From: Spirochaetales bacterium | Lineage (GTDB): Bacteria; Spirochaetota; Spirochaetia; DSM-2461 | Reading direction: 5' to 3' | DNA length: 64,000 nucleotides | Assembly: GCA_022360655.1 (NCBI GenBank) | Contig: JAKSCK010000060.1 | Span: forward strand, 83,596-147,595 | Part shown: piece after piece, positions 1 through 9,768 of the stretch | Numbering within the stretch: position 1 is the first letter of the stretch | Layout: the number at the start of each line of letters is the position of its first letter | The notes under the pieces: generated by a model | What the model saw: the letters and a program-made list of their open reading frames with translations, nothing else | The model's database searches: none | What the model was told of the DNA's origin: nothing | Translations under genes and position numbers: made by a program

Positions 1-330
1 AGCTTGAGCCGCCTCAGCAATCTGCTTTGCAAGTTCAGGACTGCTCGTGGTCATATCAATCGCCACGGATCCTGGGGAAAGTCGAGAAAGGATTCCATCC
101 TCTCCAAAGTAAACCGATTCCACATCGGAGGGATAACCAACAATGGAAAACACGGCATCCGCCCCTTCTGCCGCAAGAGCAGGGGATGCGGCCCATTGAG
201 CCCCTTTTTGGAGGAGAGCAGAGGCTTTTTCCTTGGTTCGGTTATACACAGTCACATCATGGCCAGCATCCATCAGATGAGCACACATACTGGCTCCCAT
301 AATGCCGGTCCCTATCCATCCAATTCTCAT
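1..330 (-). CDS. 3-hydroxyisobutyrate dehydrogenase-like NAD(P)-binding protein (partial)
   Basis: Reading leftward from an ATG at 330, 110 codons stay open to the window edge, so only the N-terminal third is present. The product starts MRIGWIGTGIMGASMCAHL, a Rossmann nucleotide-binding motif (GxGxxG) of the beta-hydroxyacid dehydrogenase family. It is followed by the expected NRT dinucleotide-selectivity region and a DMTTSSPE segment matching the family's substrate-binding signature. Members oxidise 3-hydroxyisobutyrate, tartronate semialdehyde or similar beta-hydroxyacids; the fragment does not allow a choice. It is divergent from the NAD synthase gene, with a 194-base gap in which I see no clear promoter. 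Confidence 0.85.
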   Translation of the reverse strand, partial: MRIGWIGTGIMGASMCAHLMDAGHDVTVYNRTKEKASALLQKGAQWAASPALAAEGADAVFSIVGYPSDVESVYFGEDGILSRLSPGSVAIDMTTSSPELAKQIAEAAQA

Positions 331-524
331 ATCCACTCTCCGCTCAAAAAAACGCTCTTTGCACCTACCAACCAATCCTTTGAAGAATTCATTGGATCAG
401 AACCCATGCAATGCCCCATCCTAACAAATCCCGCAAAGAAGGTCTAAAAATTGCTAGAATCTCAACCTCAGCATCTCCCTGTTAAAGGCTGTTCAAGCTC
501 TTCAGGGAATACTAGGATGAACCC

Positions 525-2477
525 ATGACTGAATTGGGCTATTATCGTATTGCTACGGCCGTACCGGCTGTTCGACCTGCCGCCATTGAAGAAAATGCTG
601 AGGCCATCATCCGTTCCTTTCTCACTGCCAGTGATCAAGGTGCTGATTTGGTACTCTTCCCGGAATTGGCCATCACAGGATACACCTGTGGAGATCTCTT
701 CTATCAGTCACCTCTTCTGGAAGCGGCGGAAAAAGCCCTTTCAAAAATTGTTGAGGCAACAGGAGCCCGTTCCTCTCTTTTGGTTCTTGGCCTACCTTTA
801 ACCCGTCGGGGAAAACTCTTTAACACCGCTGTTGTGGTTCGTGGTGGTACAGAGATTCTTGGTGTTGTTCCAAAAACATACATACCCGATTCCGGGGAGT
901 TCTATGAGAACCGTTGGTTTGCCTCAGCCAATGAAGCCGATTTTGACCATGTCACCATTGCTGGTCAGCGAGTTCCCTTTGGTACCAACCTCATTTTTCG
1001 TCATGAAGAGGAACGACGAAGTACCTTTGCCGTCGAAATCTGTGAAGATCTCTGGGGCCCCATGCCCCCTTCCTCCCGCCATGCCGTTGCTGGAGCGCAA
1101 ATCCTTCTCAATCTCTCGGCAAGCAATGAAACCGCGGGAAAAGCCGATTACCGTCGGGATTTAGTCCGACAACAGTCGGCTCGTTGCAATGCAGCTTATG
1201 CCTATGTTTCAGCAGGCAGTGGAGAGTCCACAACCGACACCGTGTTTGGTGGCCATGCCATGATTGGTGAGAATGGCCGAATCCTAGCAGAAACCCCCAT
1301 TCTCTCAGAGGGCTCACAACTGGCCATGGCGGATGTGGACCTTGAGCTTCTTGATAAGGAAAGACGCGTTGCCCGGGCCTTTGGTTCCACAGCCACTCAA
1401 GAATTAACCCAAAAAGACTACCGGACCATCTGGTATACTGGACGACTCCAAAAATCCCAACGGGAAAAACTTCTCCGCCCCGTCGAAAAAGACCCATTCA
1501 TTCCTTCCAACCCTACCACTCGTCTCCAACGCTGTGAGGAAATTTTCACCATTCAAGCCACTGGATTGGCCACCCGCTTGGAGCGCACAGGAATCAAGAA
1601 TGCCATCATCGGAATCTCAGGAGGATTGGACTCAACTTTAGCACTTCTGGTTGTGGCCAAGGCTTTTGAACGACTGGCCCTTGCACCAGAAGGAATTCAA
1701 GCTTTCACTATGCCCGGTTTTGGGACCACCGATCGCACCTTAAACAATGCTAAGGAGCTTTGTGAAGGTTTAGGAGTTCACCTTAAAACCGTGGATATTC
1801 GTCCAGCATGTGAGGTTCAACTCAACGATCTTGGACATTCAGGAGAACCCAGTGATGTGGCCTATGAAAACGTTCAGGCGCGTTACAGAACGGCCATACT
1901 GATGAATGCAGCCAACATGGCCCGAGGGTTGGTGATTGGAACGGGAGATCTTTCCGAATTGGCCTTGGGGTGGTGCACCTACAATGGAGACCATATGTCC
2001 ATGTATGCCGTGAACACCGGGGTTCCCAAAACACTTGTCCGCCACCTGATTGCCTGGAGCGCAGAAACATGGGCCTCTCAGGATGTGGCTCGAGTACTGC
2101 AGGATATCTTGGAGACTCCCGTCTCCCCAGAACTCCTCCCCCCGGGGAAGAATGGAGAAATCATTCAAAAGACAGAGGATACAGTGGGTCCCTACGAGCT
2201 CCATGATTTCTTTCTCTACAATTTTCTCCGTCATGGATTTGGACCGCAGAAGATTCTGATGCTTGCGGAACGGGCTTTTGAGGGTTTGTATTCAAGAAAG
2301 ATTCTTCTTCAGTGGCTCACAATGTTCTACAAACGCTTCTTCTCCCAGCAGTTCAAACGTTCCTGCCTTCCTGATGGGCCCAAAGTAGGAAGCATTGCAC
2401 TTTCGCCTCGTGGTGATTGGCGCATGCCTTCTGATGCCAGCGCAGAACTCTGGCTGAAAGAACTGGAGAAGTTATAA
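525..2477 (+). CDS. nadE: NAD+ synthase, glutamine-hydrolysing
   Basis: A 650-residue two-domain enzyme that makes NAD+ from deamido-NAD+, ATP and ammonia released from glutamine. The N-terminal half is a nitrilase-type amidase: Glu in FPELAITGY (about residue 47) and the nucleophile Cys in EICEDLW (about 173). The C-terminal half is the synthetase domain with the ATP-pyrophosphatase P-loop ISGGLDST and the conserved GTGDLSELALGWCTYNGDH stretch. Length matches the long, glutamine-dependent NadE class. It stands alone between two oppositely oriented genes, so it is probably monocistronic. Confidence 0.96.
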   Translation: MTELGYYRIATAVPAVRPAAIEENAEAIIRSFLTASDQGADLVLFPELAITGYTCGDLFYQSPLLEAAEKALSKIVEATGARSSLLVLGLPLTRRGKLFNTAVVVRGGTEILGVVPKTYIPDSGEFYENRWFASANEADFDHVTIAGQRVPFGTNLIFRHEEERRSTFAVEICEDLWGPMPPSSRHAVAGAQILLNLSASNETAGKADYRRDLVRQQSARCNAAYAYVSAGSGESTTDTVFGGHAMIGENGRILAETPILSEGSQLAMADVDLELLDKERRVARAFGSTATQELTQKDYRTIWYTGRLQKSQREKLLRPVEKDPFIPSNPTTRLQRCEEIFTIQATGLATRLERTGIKNAIIGISGGLDSTLALLVVAKAFERLALAPEGIQAFTMPGFGTTDRTLNNAKELCEGLGVHLKTVDIRPACEVQLNDLGHSGEPSDVAYENVQARYRTAILMNAANMARGLVIGTGDLSELALGWCTYNGDHMSMYAVNTGVPKTLVRHLIAWSAETWASQDVARVLQDILETPVSPELLPPGKNGEIIQKTEDTVGPYELHDFFLYNFLRHGFGPQKILMLAERAFEGLYSRKILLQWLTMFYKRFFSQQFKRSCLPDGPKVGSIALSPRGDWRMPSDASAELWLKELEKL

Positions 2478-2497
2478 AACCCTATAAATTCTGTGGC

Positions 2498-2965
2498 TCA
2501 GTTTTTCGGAATACCCATGTTTCTGATTTGAGCCACATGGTAACTGTCATGGGTGGCCATCCAGCCAATGGCCTCCCCCACCTTACAATCCCAAGAAGGT
2601 ATGAGACGGTCCATATCGGCTTCATTCACATCCAAGAGAATCTTGAGATACGCATCATGAATGGCATCACTCTCAAGCAGAGTTTTGTCCCAAGCCTCTT
2701 GGTTGGCAGGCTCTGGTAGAGCAGGGAAGCTTTTCTTCTCGTAGGAAAAAGGAGCATTCCCTCCAAGTTCACAAAGCAAAGTCCATTTCCAATACATGTT
2801 ATGGAGCACCACAGACCAAACCGTAAACTTTTCAAACGTTTCTGTTGAACAAACTTGCTCCAGGGAATAAAGACCCAAAGTTTCACGAAAGCTCTTTCCG
2901 TTCCAACTTTTTCCACGATACTCCGTGTCTGTGAGTCTTGCGAGCCATGCCACACTTGCGTCCAT
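2498..2965 (-). CDS. DinB/YfiT-like four-helix protein
   Basis: A 155-residue protein with the layout of the DinB superfamily (four-helix bundle, often metal binding, some members thiol-dependent transferases). His residues that could bind metal occur in VLHNMYWK and in the C-terminal MATHDSYHVAQIRNMG, the latter typical of the family's last helix. I placed the start at the ATG at 2965 because an AGGGGGG ribosome site lies just before it; the frame is open 12 codons further upstream. It is convergent with nadE (20-base gap). Substrate unknown. Confidence 0.75.
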   Translation of the reverse strand: MDASVAWLARLTDTEYRGKSWNGKSFRETLGLYSLEQVCSTETFEKFTVWSVVLHNMYWKWTLLCELGGNAPFSYEKKSFPALPEPANQEAWDKTLLESDAIHDAYLKILLDVNEADMDRLIPSWDCKVGEAIGWMATHDSYHVAQIRNMGIPKN

Positions 2966-3081
2966 ATGCCCCCCTGATGGTATGAAATAGAGATTCAACA
3001 ATCACGCATAAATTCGTTCTGCAAAAATTAATTTTCCTCTCACATACTAATAGTAATGCACATCCCAAATTCCTGGGAAAA

Positions 3082-4395
3082 TTACCGTAATGCCCCATGA
3101 CAATTTTTGAATTTTTTCCCACTCAAGCATGGGCAGGGATCATTTCTCCCCACCTCTGAACCTTGAGGGATCCGGAAAAACGAACGAAATTCGGATGCAT
3201 GCCGACGTGCTCTATGGGCCGCACCCATGGCTTGAAAAATGGGGGAGGTGTGCGCATAGATGGATTTATACCCTTCACAAAGCCAGTTGAGAGCACCACC
3301 ATCACCGACTAACAAGCGGTTTTTTGGACATCCACCACGGCATAAAAACAAATACGAACAATTTTGGCATTCCTGGGGAAGATCATCCCGCTTTGCTAAT
3401 CCAAAATTCACCTGTTTTTTTGACATCACCAAATCTTCAAGAGGTTGGTCCATGAGATTCCCCAAATGATGGGAGGGAAAAACATAGTGATCACAACTAT
3501 AAACATCCCCTGAATGCTCAATCGCCATGGCATTCCCACAGGTTTCTGAATGCACACAAAAACTGGCGGGATAGCCCTGATGAAGTCCAAAGAACATATC
3601 AAAATGGGACACAAAGACCTCACCAATATCATGCCGAACCCAGGAGTCAAACACTCCTGTCATAAAATATCCCCAAGCTTGAGGGCTCACAGTTCGCTCA
3701 CTCACTCCTGTGTGAGACAAGAGAGATTTCCATGCTTGTTGATCCGCTTTGGTGACTCGTTCCCCCGGTTTCCGATGCTCACGCTCGACAATAGGGATGA
3801 ATTGCATGAATCGGGAACCAATGCTTTTGAGAAAGTCGTAAACTTTCTGAGGGTGCAGTGCATTATCCGATTGCACAACCGTGAGGGTATTGAATTCACA
3901 CTGGGCCTCAACAAGGGCCTCCACTCCCCGCATCACACTCGAAAAACTTCCTTCACCATCCGCATCGTGCCGAAATCGATTGTGAAGTTCTTCCGGACCA
4001 TCCACACTCACACCCAAGAGAAAGTCATTCTGAGCAAACCATCGGGCTCGTTCAGGTGTAATGAGCGTTCCATTGGTTTGAAAAGCATTACGCACTCGCA
4101 TCCCTGGACGGGCGTAACGCTTCTGAAGTTCTACTGCTTGTTCATAAAATGATGTCGGCAATAAAGCCGGTTCCCCCCCCTGCCATGCAAAAATCACCTC
4201 TTGAGTGCCCTCAGGTTGAGCCTGAATATACTGCTGAATGAACGCTTCCAGCACTTCGTCCTTCATCACAAAATCCGAACGGCGTTCCTTTGAAAACAGC
4301 TCTTCCTTCGAAAGATAAAAACAGTATTCACAGCGCAGGTTGCAGAGAGGGCCAATGGGCTTGGCCATCAGGTGAAAAGGACGAGAAACAGTCAT
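3082..4395 (-). CDS. Radical SAM protein, anaerobic sulfatase-maturase family, with C-terminal SEC-C motif
   Basis: 437 residues. The radical-SAM [4Fe-4S] motif CxxxCxxC is at residues 18-25 (CNLRCEYC), in the context MAKPIGPLCNLRC typical of anaerobic sulfatase-maturating enzymes, which convert an active-site Cys or Ser of a sulfatase to formylglycine. A SPASM-type cysteine region follows (CGNAMAIEHSGDVYSCDHY, then CQNCSYLFLCRGGCPKNR), expected to hold auxiliary Fe-S clusters. The last about 20 residues form a SEC-C zinc motif (NDPCPCLSGKKFKNCHG). No sulfatase gene is visible in this window, so the partner is elsewhere or the protein acts on another peptide. Start ATG at 4395 is the only one consistent with the N-terminal motif. 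Confidence 0.88.
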   Translation of the reverse strand: MTVSRPFHLMAKPIGPLCNLRCEYCFYLSKEELFSKERRSDFVMKDEVLEAFIQQYIQAQPEGTQEVIFAWQGGEPALLPTSFYEQAVELQKRYARPGMRVRNAFQTNGTLITPERARWFAQNDFLLGVSVDGPEELHNRFRHDADGEGSFSSVMRGVEALVEAQCEFNTLTVVQSDNALHPQKVYDFLKSIGSRFMQFIPIVEREHRKPGERVTKADQQAWKSLLSHTGVSERTVSPQAWGYFMTGVFDSWVRHDIGEVFVSHFDMFFGLHQGYPASFCVHSETCGNAMAIEHSGDVYSCDHYVFPSHHLGNLMDQPLEDLVMSKKQVNFGLAKRDDLPQECQNCSYLFLCRGGCPKNRLLVGDGGALNWLCEGYKSIYAHTSPIFQAMGAAHRARRHASEFRSFFRIPQGSEVGRNDPCPCLSGKKFKNCHGALR

Positions 4396-4717
4396 GTGCG
4401 CAGTCTATCGGAAAATCAAGAGTTCTGGGAGCAAAATGGCCAGCCATTCCTCAAAACATCGCACCATCATCCACCGCCATTGAACTCTCCAGCACAACAT
4501 CATCTTCTCTTGCCATACCTTTCATCATCACCCAGTTGATATATTCAACTTCTAGAAAGAACCATTCATAACCAGGGATGACATGATCGTCAAAATTCGT
4601 CTTTAAATACGTTATTCGCATATATATGTTATTATTTTACGTTTTTCGTTTATTCATCCTTGACTTCTCCGGTATGCATAAACACAATAGCCAACAAATG
4701 AAAGAAAGGAGGCCACG
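4396..4717. promoter_or_regulatory. Divergent intergenic region; putative ald promoter
   Basis: This 322-base gap contains no convincing gene. Its right half is AT-rich. A sigma70-like promoter can be read on the + strand: TTGACT at 4660-4665, a 17-base spacer, and CACAAT at 4683-4688, giving a leader of roughly 23 bases before the alanine dehydrogenase ATG at 4718. A strong ribosome site (AAAGGAGG) sits about 6 bases upstream of that ATG. The tract just upstream (about 4600-4660) is rich in A/T runs and would be a plausible place for the co-encoded Lrp regulator to bind; that is inference. Confidence 0.5.
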
Positions 4718-5827
4718 ATGAACATTGGAGTCGTGAAAGAAATCAAAACCCATGAGTACCGAGTTGGTATGACCCCAGCCGATGCCAAAGCCTATGCCGC
4801 CCGAGGACACCGCGTTTTTATCGAAAAAGATGCCGGTCGACATGCTGGATTTCCAGATGAATTGTATGTTGCCGCTGGTGCCCAAATCCTCTCTGACAAG
4901 CAAAAACTTTTTGATGATTCACAGATGATTGTGAAAGTGAAAGAACCCCAGGCATCCGAGTATCCTCTCTTTCATGAAGGTCAAATTCTATACACGTATC
5001 TCCATTTGGCTGCCGAACCGGAACTCACCAAAGCTCTTTTGGCCTCCAAAGTCAAATCTGTAGCCTATGAAACCATTGAAGATCACCAGTCCCTCCCCTG
5101 TCTGGTTCCCATGAGTGAAATTGCCGGTCGGCTCTCGGTCCAAGAAGGTGCAAAATACCTTGAGAAACAGTTCGGAGGCCGTGGAATCCTTCTTGGGGGA
5201 GTTCCCGGAGTACGAAGGGGACGCATTGCCATCATTGGTGGAGGTGTAGTAGGAACCAATGCCGCCAAAATCGCCGTGGGCATTGGAGCTGATGTCACCG
5301 TGCTGGATGTGAATGCCCGCCGTTTAGCCTATCTTGACGATATCTTTGGATCCTCCATTTCCACCCTCTACAGCACAGAAGCCAACATCGAACAAGCACT
5401 TGTGGAATCGGATTTGGTGATTGGAGCCGTCCTCATTCCTGGAGCTCGTGCCCCACGCCTTGTGCGGCGAGATCATCTCTCTTCCATGAAAGAGGGAGCT
5501 GTGGTGGTGGATGTGGCCGTGGATCAAGGTGGTTGTGTCGAAACCATCAAACCCACAACCCATGATGACCCGGTGTATCAGATTGATGGTGTTGTGCATT
5601 ATGGTGTGGCCAACATGCCTGGATCTGTGGCCCTGACCAGCACACTGGCCCTCACAGGAGCCACTCTTCCCTACGGCCTCTACCTTGCCAATAACGGCTT
5701 GGAACAGGCCGCGCTCAAGAGTCGACCCATTGCCACTGGAGTGAATACCTATAAGGGACACATCACCTGCCAGGGTGTTGCCGAAGCCTTTGACAAAGCC
5801 TATGTTCCTGTGGGAGAACTGCTGTAA
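4718..5827 (+). CDS. ald: Alanine dehydrogenase
   Basis: 369 residues, the normal length. It catalyses reversible NAD-dependent deamination of L-alanine to pyruvate and ammonia in the cytoplasm. Diagnostic stretches are MNIGVVKEIKTHEYRVGMTP at the N-terminus, the substrate-binding KVKEPQ region, the catalytic-His neighbourhood ILYTYLHLA, and the Rossmann motif GGGVVGTNAAKIAVG. The C-terminal VNTYKGHITCQGVAEAF is also typical. The stop codon overlaps the start of the next gene as TAATG, so it is translationally coupled to an Lrp-family regulator. Confidence 0.97.
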   Translation: MNIGVVKEIKTHEYRVGMTPADAKAYAARGHRVFIEKDAGRHAGFPDELYVAAGAQILSDKQKLFDDSQMIVKVKEPQASEYPLFHEGQILYTYLHLAAEPELTKALLASKVKSVAYETIEDHQSLPCLVPMSEIAGRLSVQEGAKYLEKQFGGRGILLGGVPGVRRGRIAIIGGGVVGTNAAKIAVGIGADVTVLDVNARRLAYLDDIFGSSISTLYSTEANIEQALVESDLVIGAVLIPGARAPRLVRRDHLSSMKEGAVVVDVAVDQGGCVETIKPTTHDDPVYQIDGVVHYGVANMPGSVALTSTLALTGATLPYGLYLANNGLEQAALKSRPIATGVNTYKGHITCQGVAEAFDKAYVPVGELL

Positions 5828-6279
5828 TGTCCAAGGAAGAACCCATGATTCTCGATGAAACGGATAAAGGTATTGTGGAGCATCTCCGTCAAGAACATGT
5901 TTCCAACACCGAACTGGCCCGAATTTTGGATGTGTCGGAAGGCACCATTCGGCAAAGGTTAAAACGTCTTCGAGAATCTGGGGTTCTGAAAGTAGCGGCA
6001 GGAATCGATCCGGATGCCTTAGAAAATCAGCAGGCAGCCATGATTGCTGTGAACGTGGGCAAAGCAACTCTTTTAGAATCCAAGGCCAAGGAAATTGCCC
6101 AATTGCCCCATGTCTTGGCCGTTTCCATTGTTTCTGGGCGCTATGATCTGATGGCAGAAGTACTGGTGGATTCCAACCATGGTCTCGTGGATTTCCTCAC
6201 CGGAGAACTCTCGAAAATCACCGATATTTCGGCATCAGAAAGCTTTCTTCTTCTTAAAAGCTACGGGAAATATATTTAG
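5827..6279 (+). CDS. Lrp/AsnC-family transcriptional regulator
   Basis: 150 residues: an N-terminal helix-turn-helix (about residues 10-55; NTELARILDVSEGTIRQRLKRL) followed by an AsnC-type effector-binding domain (SIVSGRYDLMAEV). Its ATG overlaps the ald stop codon (TAATG), so the two are one operon. By analogy with ald/Lrp pairs elsewhere it probably controls ald in response to alanine or another amino acid; the ligand cannot be read from sequence. A strong GC-rich hairpin follows the stop codon. Confidence 0.93.
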   Translation: MSKEEPMILDETDKGIVEHLRQEHVSNTELARILDVSEGTIRQRLKRLRESGVLKVAAGIDPDALENQQAAMIAVNVGKATLLESKAKEIAQLPHVLAVSIVSGRYDLMAEVLVDSNHGLVDFLTGELSKITDISASESFLLLKSYGKYI

Positions 6280-6290
6280 GATTAAGTCGA

Positions 6291-6310
6291 CCCCGCCGCC
6301 AGCGGCGGGG
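6291..6310 (+). terminator. CGACCCC-type hairpin after ald-lrp
   Basis: CCCCGCCG/CGGCGGGG stem with a four-base CCAG loop, 11 bases after the regulator stop codon, preceded by TCGA and followed by TTGG. No real T-run follows. One member of a dispersed hairpin family described under findings. It probably ends or stabilises the ald-lrp transcript. Confidence 0.6.
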
Positions 6311-6439
6311 TTGGAACGAACTTCCAACACATAATGGCAAACAAAAGCATGCTTTTCGTTGTCCAAATACATATACTTTTGTAAAATAATCGTTATATTT
6401 TGACAATTAATTATAGAATGTCATTTTCCGGAGTTTACT

Positions 6440-8266
6440 ATGCCAAAACGGCTTCTTATCCTAGCCATCCTTGCCCAAATCATTGGCCCCATCCTTGCCA
6501 TCTGTCAACTCTACATCATCGGAACCATTTCTTCGCATGAATGGATATCTCTTCTTCTCCATCCCATTTCCCTCCTCTTTGCCTTTGGTGGGATCATTCT
6601 GAGTGCGGGGATCTTTCTTAGTCATATTAGAACCATTACTCGTGGTTTTGATGCTCATGGCACCCCTCTCATCGCTGCTCAGAAAGCCATTGTACGTCAG
6701 CAAAAACTCATTGTTACCATTCCCATTCTTTGCTCGGCTTTGGAATCTTTGTTGCTTTCGTTTTTGGCGCCAGAACTTCAAAACACACCCAATCTCCTCC
6801 TCATCATCCTCTCTCTTTCCATGACCTTTCTGGTGAGTTTGTATTTCAGCATCCGGCTGATTCAAGGACTGGAGAATTTTTCCAAAAGAATTCCGTTTTC
6901 TCAAGAACACCGTGCCTTAAGCTATCTCCCACGAACATTTATGGTCCAAACCTTTTCCATATTGGGTGCAGCCATGCTCAGTTTGGCCACGGCCTATGGA
7001 GCCTGGGAAACAGCGGATATCAACCAGTTCTTTCGCATCATCATCCCCACAGCCCTCGCGGCATCCATTCTTGCCATCACAGATAATTTTTTCTATGGGT
7101 TAGGGGTACGCCAGCGCCTCACCGCCATTCGTGATTTCACCAATGATTTATCCCATGGGAACTTGGCTGGTGCGGCTTTACCCACCTTAAATCGTGATGA
7201 ATTTGGGGAACTCATTCATAGTTGCAATGAGACTCGGGAGAGTTTACGAGAATTGGCTGAAAGCCTTAAAGACTCGGTGGAAGCAACACGCCAAGCTGGT
7301 GTAGCGCTGGGAGGCATTTCTCATCGAACCGGAGAAGCCCTCACATCCATAGGATCAGAAGCTCTTCGTGTTGAAGAACAAACCGCTTCAATGGCCCAGG
7401 AAATGCAACGTTCTCAGCAACGATTGGTTTGCCTTAAATCCAACATCACCTCAGTGGCCTCGCATATTGAGGAACAAGCCAGCATGTCAGAGGAATCCAC
7501 GGCCGCCCTATCCCAAATGCATGCCTCCATGACATCTATCCGTAGAATTGTGAGTCAACGTTTGCAAGCGGCCGAATCTCTACAGAATTCCAGCCGAATG
7601 GGAGGAGCCAATTTGGAAAAGACACTTGAGAATGTGGAATCCATCACCTCACGAGTCTCCACCATTACGGAGTTTTCCCAGCTGATTAGCTCTGTTGCTG
7701 ATCAAACCAATCTGTTGGCCATGAATGCCGCCATTGAAGCCGCTCATGCGGGAGAATCAGGCCGAGGCTTTGCTGTGGTGGCCGATGAAATCCGTAAACT
7801 TGCAGAAAACACAGCGGAGAATTCACGTCGAATTCATGAAGCCGTGACAGCCATTGTGGAATCCGTGCATTCTTCTGCTCAGGCAGGAGAAGAGACCCAT
7901 CGAATATTCCAAGGAATCGAACAGGAATCCATGGAGCTTGTCCACTCCTTAAAAGACATCGAAATGGGTGTGGAAGAACTCAATACTGGAACAACCCAAG
8001 TTCTTGATTCCATGACTGAACTTCGAGAACATTCCATTGGATTGAGAGATAATGCTGGAACCATGCAGATTGAAACAGATGCTATGGAAGATGTGGTACA
8101 GAAGCTTGGAACTGTTGCCAAGGATTCCTGGGCAGCAGGAACAGCCATCTCAAAAAATTCAGGTCATGCAAAAGAACTCAAGATTCAATTGCAAAGCTGC
8201 ACTCAAAGAATCGAATCTGTATCACAGGTATTAGACGAGCAAATTAAACTCCTGCGAACCCAATAG
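6440..8266 (+). CDS. Methyl-accepting chemotaxis protein with multi-helix membrane N-terminus
   Basis: 608 residues. The C-terminal half carries the conserved receptor signalling tip ([19 protein letters not shown] followed by [16 protein letters not shown]), which contacts CheA and CheW. The N-terminal about 230 residues hold roughly six hydrophobic segments separated by short loops, and no sizeable periplasmic ligand domain. This differs from the usual two-helix receptor. A HAMP-like linker (about 215-260, [15 protein letters not shown]) joins the two parts. It stands alone; the ligand is unknown. A ribosome site (CCGGAG) precedes the ATG. A hairpin follows that also faces the next, convergent gene. 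Confidence 0.93.
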   Translation: MPKRLLILAILAQIIGPILAICQLYIIGTISSHEWISLLLHPISLLFAFGGIILSAGIFLSHIRTITRGFDAHGTPLIAAQKAIVRQQKLIVTIPILCSALESLLLSFLAPELQNTPNLLLIILSLSMTFLVSLYFSIRLIQGLENFSKRIPFSQEHRALSYLPRTFMVQTFSILGAAMLSLATAYGAWETADINQFFRIIIPTALAASILAITDNFFYGLGVRQRLTAIRDFTNDLSHGNLAGAALPTLNRDEFGELIHSCNETRESLRELAESLKDSVEATRQAGVALGGISHRTGEALTSIGSEALRVEEQTASMAQEMQRSQQRLVCLKSNITSVASHIEEQASMSEESTAALSQMHASMTSIRRIVSQRLQAAESLQNSSRMGGANLEKTLENVESITSRVSTITEFSQLISSVADQTNLLAMNAAIEAAHAGESGRGFAVVADEIRKLAENTAENSRRIHEAVTAIVESVHSSAQAGEETHRIFQGIEQESMELVHSLKDIEMGVEELNTGTTQVLDSMTELREHSIGLRDNAGTMQIETDAMEDVVQKLGTVAKDSWAAGTAISKNSGHAKELKIQLQSCTQRIESVSQVLDEQIKLLRTQ

Positions 8267-8272
8267 AGTTCT

Positions 8273-8309
8273 TGCTGTTTCCATCCTATTTTATGGAGTG
8301 GGAACAGCA
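8273..8309. terminator. Bidirectional hairpin between convergent genes
   Basis: TGCTGTT at 8273-8279 pairs with AACAGCA at 8303-8309, with further partial pairing inside (TCCATCC with GGAGTGGG). An outer TTCTTGC/GCAAGAA pair flanks it. It lies between the convergent chemotaxis receptor and K+ channel genes and can serve both strands. T-runs are short. Confidence 0.55.
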
Positions 8310-8338
8310 TTTCCCCCCTTGCTTGGGAGCAAGAATCT

Positions 8339-9766
8339 CTAGGGTATGTTTTGGATTTTCTGATTTTGAGTTTTTTGTTCTGTAAGAAAATTGGCAAACT
8401 TCTGATCAGACTCAAGGATATGATTCTTTAACCAAGAAAAGAGAAATCCCTCCACTTCTGTGGAAAAAACATAGTTTCGTTCTTTGTTGAGACGAAGAAC
8501 TTTTTCACTGAGTCGCCGATGTTCCTCTTTATGAGCCTCTTTCTGAGGATAATTGTATTGAGAATGAAGGGCTTCTTCATTCTCAAAATGTTCTGCTGTA
8601 TAGGAGATGAGACGGTCAAATATTCGAGATAGGTGTGAAGGGCTCAGATTGGACTTGACCGCTCGAACAAATTCCGAAGTAATTTCAAACAGTTTTCGAT
8701 GCTCTTCATCAATGGCTTTTACTCCCAAGAGATACGCTTCTGACCACTGAAAAAGATTTTCATCATGAGACTCATAATCCCCGTTCGCTTCATCAGATTG
8801 ATGAAGCGTTTCTGCATCACGCATGAGAAGAAGAACGCGGTCCCCTTCCAGAATGGTGTCGTGTACTGGAGGATCCCTACGTGGGTGTTGTCCTGGTGTT
8901 TCAACACTGAGCACCCGTAATGCACCAGTTCGAGAAAGAAGATTCTTGATTTGAAGTCCATGGGTTTCATTGTTATAGATTCGCAAGCTGTGCCCCATCG
9001 CTCTTCCACCTGCCGATTCACCTGCCGATTCCTCCCGCCCTGCCATACGATCTTCAATGAGTCTGGCCACTTGGCGCCCCCCCATTTGCAAGGGATACAC
9101 CACCCTATCGGCACCTGCCCGAAGCAATCGACTTTCCGCATCATCTTTATACCCACGAGCAATCACATAAAGTGATGGATTGAGCTCTTTAACAGCCAAG
9201 GTCACATACATGTTTGTGGAGTCATCACCAAGATCGGTCACCAAACCAGAAGCCCGTTCAATACCCGCTTCAATGAGAGTGGAATCATAGGTGGCTTCAC
9301 CAATCACGGTGAGATATCGTCGCTGCTTAGCCCACTTTGCATAATCCTCTCGTTTTTCTACAACAACAAATGAAACACCAGCCTCATCAAGCTCTGAGCA
9401 TATGGATGAACCAATTCCTCCAAAGCCACAAACAATGTAATGCCCTTTTAAACGGCCAATAATCTTATTCATTCGTGCTCCTCCAAAATACTGCTGGAAA
9501 TGACTTTCTAAAAAAGCTTGAGCCAATTGGGATGCAAAAACGGCCGCAGCACCAATGCCAGCAAAAATAATGAAAATCGTGAAAACGCGTCCCCAAGAAG
9601 AAAGTGGAAGAGTTTCTCCAAACCCAACGGTTGTGATGGAGATTGCTGTCATGTAAAACCCATCTAATAAAGTCCATCCCTCTTCAATGAGGGGATAACC
9701 AAAGGTCCCAATCAATAGAATGAGTCCGATGAGGGCCAACATACGGAGAAGTCGAGTCCTCCCCAT
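8339..9766 (-). CDS. K+ channel (2TM-pore, RCK) fused to a C-terminal hemerythrin domain
   Basis: 475 residues with four parts in order. Two membrane helices (about 8-24 and 58-84) flank a pore loop with the K+ selectivity filter TTVGFGE at 45-51. A TrkA-N/RCK Rossmann domain follows (GFGGIG at 114-119). A TrkA-C-like region covers about 262-318. Residues about 338-465 form a hemerythrin domain with a complete di-iron ligand set: H356, H393 and E397, H412 and H416, H449 and D454. Hemerythrins bind O2, and sometimes NO or peroxide, at a di-iron centre, so the pore could be gated by such a ligand; that is inference. The stop codon of the upstream hemerythrin gene is 2 bases before this ATG, so the two are co-translated. 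Confidence 0.88.
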   Translation of the reverse strand: MGRTRLLRMLALIGLILLIGTFGYPLIEEGWTLLDGFYMTAISITTVGFGETLPLSSWGRVFTIFIIFAGIGAAAVFASQLAQAFLESHFQQYFGGARMNKIIGRLKGHYIVCGFGGIGSSICSELDEAGVSFVVVEKREDYAKWAKQRRYLTVIGEATYDSTLIEAGIERASGLVTDLGDDSTNMYVTLAVKELNPSLYVIARGYKDDAESRLLRAGADRVVYPLQMGGRQVARLIEDRMAGREESAGESAGGRAMGHSLRIYNNETHGLQIKNLLSRTGALRVLSVETPGQHPRRDPPVHDTILEGDRVLLLMRDAETLHQSDEANGDYESHDENLFQWSEAYLLGVKAIDEEHRKLFEITSEFVRAVKSNLSPSHLSRIFDRLISYTAEHFENEEALHSQYNYPQKEAHKEEHRRLSEKVLRLNKERNYVFSTEVEGFLFSWLKNHILESDQKFANFLTEQKTQNQKIQNIP

Positions 9767-9768
9767 TT

